Origin: Sphingomonas sp. Mn802worker
GTDB taxonomy: Bacteria; Pseudomonadota; Alphaproteobacteria; Sphingomonadales; Sphingomonadaceae
Length of the DNA stretch: 64,000 nt
Reading direction: 5' to 3'
Assembly: GCF_000382485.1 (NCBI RefSeq)
Contig: NZ_AORY01000012.1
Span: forward strand, 248,001-312,000
Every line of letters begins with the position of its first letter. The first letter of the stretch is position 1. Below the pieces are notes generated by a model that was given only the letters and a program-made list of their open reading frames with translations, searched no databases and had not been told where the DNA came from. Positions 60,847 to 64,000 of the stretch are shown here, piece by piece. A program made the translations under genes and the position numbers.

Positions 60847-62589
60847 CCTGATGCGCGGCGCTGGCACCGCCTCCACCACCACCTTGCCTTCGCGCCGAGA
60901 GTCATAGCCGCCATCATAGCGTCCGCCACCGCGCACGATCATCGCGTGAACGCCGGAGTCCTCGCCCTGCCCCGGTTTGAGCGCGATGCCGCGAGCGGCG
61001 AGCCCGGCAAGCACCTGCGGCGCGAACTTGGTCACCTCGCCCTGGTATGCATCGCCGCGCGCGACAAGGTTCGGCTGCGCGAGCGCCGCCTGCGCCGGCA
61101 GGTTCCAGTCGATCGCGGCAACCAGCGACTTGGCGACATAGGCGAGAATCGCATTGCCGCCGGCCGATCCGATCGCACCGGCGAAACGGTTGTCACGGTC
61201 GAGCATGACAAGCGGCGTCATCGACGAGCGCGGGCGCTTACCCGGCGCCACCGCGTTCACCGCCGCGCGGCCGGTCGCGTCGCGCGGGCTGAACGAGAAA
61301 TCGGTCATTTGGTTGTTGAGAAAGAAGCCGTCGACCATCCGCCCCGAGCCGAAGATCGACTCCACCGTGGTCGTGATCGAGACGACGTTGCCCGCACCGT
61401 CACCAACGATGAAGTGCGAGGTGCCCGCGGGCTCGTGCGTCGCGTCCGGGCCGGTCAGGGGAGCGCCCGGCGGGGAGCCTGCGACCGGTGCAGGACCAGC
61501 ACGCCGCCCGATCAGCCGCGATCGGCTGTCGAGATAGGCCGGGTCGATCATTCCCGCGACCGGCACGCGTACAAAGGCGGGATCGGCGACATAGCGATCG
61601 CGGTCGGCGTACATCAGCCGGCTCGCCTCCGCGAACAGGTACCAGGCCTGCGGATCGTTCGGGCCACGTTTCGCGATATCGGTCCGCTCGAGTAGGCCGA
61701 GCAGCTCGATCAGCCCGACCCCGCTAGCGGGCGGCGGGGCAGCACAGACGCGGTAGACGCGCCACGCACCGCACACCGGCGTCCGCGCGATCGGCCGATA
61801 AGCGGCGAGATCGGCCTCGGTCATCGTGCCGGGCAACGGCGCGGCCTGCACCCGCGCAACGATGCGGCGCGCCGTCTCGCCGCGGTACAGCGCCGCCGGT
61901 CCCTCGGCCGCGAAGCGCGTCAGAAACTCGGCATAGGCCGGGTTGCGCAGCCGGTCGCCCGCCTGAAGCAACCCGCCACCCGGTCGCGCGAAGTAATGCT
62001 GCACATCCGGTGCCGACAGTTCGGCGTAGCTGCCCGCCAGCATGTGCGCGAGCCTGGGCGAGACGATGAAGCCGTCGCGTGCGGTCCGCTCCGCGTCGCT
62101 GAACAGCGTGCGCCACGGAAGCGCGCCGTGCAGCCGGTGCGCCTCGGCCAACATCGCGACCGCACCGGGGACGCCGGTGGCGCGGCCTGACAGCACCGCG
62201 CGCGCGAACGGCAGCGGCTGACGCGTGTCGGGATCGAGGAACATGTCCGCGCTCGCGCCCGCCGGTGCGACCTCGCGCCCGTCATAAACGATCACGTCGC
62301 GCTTGCCTGCATCGTAATAGGTCATGAACGCGCCACCGCCGATTCCCGAGCTCTGCGGCTCGACCAGCGACAGCATCGCCTGCACCGCGATCGCCGCGTC
62401 GACTGCGCTGCCCCCACGGCGCAACACCGCCATGCCGGCATCAACCGCGAGCGGGTTGGCCGCGACGACGAAGCCGGGCGTCCGCGGCGCCGCGGCGCTC
62501 GGCAACGGTGGTGGCGGATCGCCCGCCGGCATCGCCGTGCACGAGGCGAGCAGGAGGGCGGCAACGGCGGCGAGCAAAGGGGTACGCAT
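60787..62589 (-). CDS. ggt: Gamma-glutamyltransferase
   Basis: 600 residues, made as one chain that cuts itself. A lipoprotein signal with lipobox LLLASC (Cys17) would anchor it. The small subunit would begin at the Thr of TSHFIVGDGAGNVVSITTT (near residue 393), in place of the common TTHYSV form; the nucleophile Thr is kept. Substrate residues are in YDGREVAPAG and GSAGGNAILAYVAKSL. It transfers or hydrolyses the glutamyl group of glutathione and related peptides. The ATG is at 62587-62589. The 3' end lies inside pyrD by 60 bp. Confidence 0.92.
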   Translation of the reverse strand: MRTPLLAAVAALLLASCTAMPAGDPPPPLPSAAAPRTPGFVVAANPLAVDAGMAVLRRGGSAVDAAIAVQAMLSLVEPQSSGIGGGAFMTYYDAGKRDVIVYDGREVAPAGASADMFLDPDTRQPLPFARAVLSGRATGVPGAVAMLAEAHRLHGALPWRTLFSDAERTARDGFIVSPRLAHMLAGSYAELSAPDVQHYFARPGGGLLQAGDRLRNPAYAEFLTRFAAEGPAALYRGETARRIVARVQAAPLPGTMTEADLAAYRPIARTPVCGAWRVYRVCAAPPPASGVGLIELLGLLERTDIAKRGPNDPQAWYLFAEASRLMYADRDRYVADPAFVRVPVAGMIDPAYLDSRSRLIGRRAGPAPVAGSPPGAPLTGPDATHEPAGTSHFIVGDGAGNVVSITTTVESIFGSGRMVDGFFLNNQMTDFSFSPRDATGRAAVNAVAPGKRPRSSMTPLVMLDRDNRFAGAIGSAGGNAILAYVAKSLVAAIDWNLPAQAALAQPNLVARGDAYQGEVTKFAPQVLAGLAARGIALKPGQGEDSGVHAMIVRGGGRYDGGYDSRREGKVVVEAVPAPRIRSVAIRPDRVGHARETVAAQ

Positions 62590-62766
62590 GGCGCTGGATT
62601 ACGCACTGACCGCCACTTCGTCCACGCGGCGGCGCACACCACCGCGCAACTATTCGCCACGGCGCGCACCTCGTGCGCGTATGCGCCTCCCCTAGCGTCG
62701 CCTCCGACCTGCCCCTAGAGCGTGGCCGCAATACGGGCCGATCAGGCCGCAACCGGGAGGATCACC

Positions 62767-64000
62767 GTGACGCGCAGGCTCGAACATTTCCCCAATCTGG
62801 TCGCGATGTTCTTCGCTCGCGCGGCCGAGCAGGGCGACGCGCCGTTCCTGTGGGCGAAGCGCGACGGCGCGTGGCAGCCGACGACGTGGCGCGATGCCGC
62901 CGAAAAGGTCGCGCGCCTTGCCGCCGCGCTGACCGCGATCGGGGTGGAGCGGGGCGACCGGGTGATGCTGGTTAGCGAGAACCGCCCCGAATGGTGCCTG
63001 TCCGATCTCGCCATCATGGCGGCGGGCGCGATCACGGTGCCGACCTACACCACCAATACCGAGCGCGATCACACCCACATCATCGAGAATTCGGGCGCGA
63101 AGGCGGTGATCGTCTCGACCGACAAGCTCGCCAAGACGCTGATGCCCGCAATCCTGCGCTCGATCCAGCCGCAGATCCTGATCGGGATCGACCCCGTCCG
63201 GCTCGGCCAGACGCCGTTCGACGTTTACGACTGGCAGACGCTGATCGACCGGCATCCCGCGAGCGTCGACGACGCGCGCGCGAAGGCCGACTTCGCGCGC
63301 GGCGATCCCGCCTGCATCATCTACACCAGCGGCACCGGCGGCGCACCGCGCGGGGTGGTGCAGCACCACGGCGCGATCCTGCACAACGTCAAGGCCTGCT
63401 GCGACGTGATCTCGGAGGATCTCGGCTGGGGTGACGAGGTGTTCCTCTCGTTCCTGCCGCTCAGTCATGCCTACGAGCATACCGGCGGACAGTTCGTGCC
63501 GATCGGGCTTGGCGGGCAGATCTACTATGCCGAGGGGATCGAGAAGCTCGCCGCCAACATGGAGGAGACCCGCCCGACGATCATGTTCGTCGTGCCGCGC
63601 CTGTTCGAGGTATTGCGCACCCGCATCTCTAAGACGATCGAGAAGCAGGGCGGCGTTTCCGCCAAGCTGCTCGCCGCCGCACTGGACGTCGGCACGAAAC
63701 GGTATGCGGACAAACTGCGGCTGGCCGATCGACCGAAGGCGTTGCTGGTCGATGCGCTGTTCAAGCGCAAGATCGCGAAGAAGTTCGGCGGCCGGATGAA
63801 GGCAATGATCTCCGGCGGTGCGCCGTTGACGCCCGAGGTCGGCATCTTCTTCCAATCGCTCGGCGTCACATTCCTCCAGGGCTACGGCCAGACCGAGGCA
63901 GCGCCTGTCATCTCGTGCAACCGGCCCAGCGCGGGGGTCACGATGGACAGCGTCGGGCCGCCGCTGCCCGACACGGAGGTACGCATCGCCGAGGACGGCG
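62767..64000 (+). CDS. Long-chain acyl-CoA ligase (3' end off the window)
   Basis: Starts at GTG 62767, with GGGAGG 6 nt upstream, and runs open to the right edge (411 complete codons). Long-chain fatty acid ligase type: IYTSGTGGAPRGVVQHHGAI is the ATP loop (about 181-200), followed by LPLSHAYEHTGGQFVP, VPRLFEVLRTRI, MISGGAPL and GYGQTEAAPV (about 376-385). The ATP loop has Gly-Gly-Ala where Thr/Ser-Gly-X is common. The frame was read directly from the sequence. Confidence 0.9.
   Translation, partial: MTRRLEHFPNLVAMFFARAAEQGDAPFLWAKRDGAWQPTTWRDAAEKVARLAAALTAIGVERGDRVMLVSENRPEWCLSDLAIMAAGAITVPTYTTNTERDHTHIIENSGAKAVIVSTDKLAKTLMPAILRSIQPQILIGIDPVRLGQTPFDVYDWQTLIDRHPASVDDARAKADFARGDPACIIYTSGTGGAPRGVVQHHGAILHNVKACCDVISEDLGWGDEVFLSFLPLSHAYEHTGGQFVPIGLGGQIYYAEGIEKLAANMEETRPTIMFVVPRLFEVLRTRISKTIEKQGGVSAKLLAAALDVGTKRYADKLRLADRPKALLVDALFKRKIAKKFGGRMKAMISGGAPLTPEVGIFFQSLGVTFLQGYGQTEAAPVISCNRPSAGVTMDSVGPPLPDTEVRIAEDG

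Overview
The window is a GC-rich, densely packed bacterial chromosome segment. Gene content points to an alphaproteobacterium of the Sphingomonas group: a tonB-exbB-exbD-exbD energising operon, a large TonB-dependent receptor beside acyl-CoA dehydrogenases, a spinster-type MFS transporter, a SUF-only Fe-S operon led by an Rrf2 regulator, a class 2 dihydroorotate dehydrogenase, and many GTG/TTG starts with 1-14 nt gene overlaps. This assignment is inferred from gene content and organisation; no rRNA is present to confirm it. I see no CRISPR array, insertion sequence, prophage or attachment site.

Layout. (1) 1-14.7 kb looks like an acyl-CoA catabolic island: a zinc alcohol dehydrogenase (cut by the left edge), three acyl-CoA dehydrogenases (two forming a large/small pair), a short-chain dehydrogenase, an acyl-CoA ligase with a thioesterase-like partner, a spinster-type MFS transporter, a TonB-dependent receptor, an AraC-type regulator and an unusual regulator made of two fused TetR units. 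Near-identical operator-like sites (core TACCGTTTG) lie upstream of three of these genes, with a weaker copy upstream of the receptor, suggesting one regulon. (2) 14.8-18.7 kb: a secreted EF-hand protein with an apparent frameshift, an OmpR-type response regulator with its histidine kinase, dCTP deaminase and a small exported repeat protein. (3) 18.9-21.5 kb: the TonB system, ending in a clear terminator. (4) 21.7-33.7 kb: folate, tRNA and purine housekeeping genes (folB, GNAT, DUF1285, NUDIX, cca, a GGDEF-EAL protein, parC, a VirJ-like protein with an esterase, purC-purS-purQ). (5) 33.7-42.5 kb: a queuosine-precursor transporter and queH, tRNA-Arg(UCU) and tRNA-Pro(CGG), a compact molybdate ABC transporter, a membrane monooxygenase-fold protein, lepA, a pnuC/NadR-like kinase pair and dinB. 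(6) 42.6-59.5 kb: an unbroken minus-strand block. The SUF operon (sufR, sufB, an unknown 83-residue protein, sufC, sufD, sufS, sufT, sufA) is followed after 90 bp by a complete glycogen operon (glgP, glgB, glgC, glgA, pgm, glgX). (7) 59.5-64 kb: a 318-bp non-coding stretch with a perfect inverted repeat and an orphan terminator, pyrD, gamma-glutamyltransferase, and a long-chain acyl-CoA ligase cut by the right edge.

How the genes work together. The left island would bring a hydrophobic substrate across the outer membrane (receptor powered by TonB-ExbBD), move a substrate or product across the inner membrane (MFS), activate it to a CoA ester and oxidise it. The glg operon gives full glycogen synthesis and breakdown. 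The suf operon makes Fe-S clusters under a cluster-sensing repressor. The most interesting unexplained items are the shared operator family with the double TetR regulator, the 83-aa protein translationally coupled between sufB and sufC, the orphan minus-strand terminator upstream of pyrD, and the VirJ-like/esterase pair.
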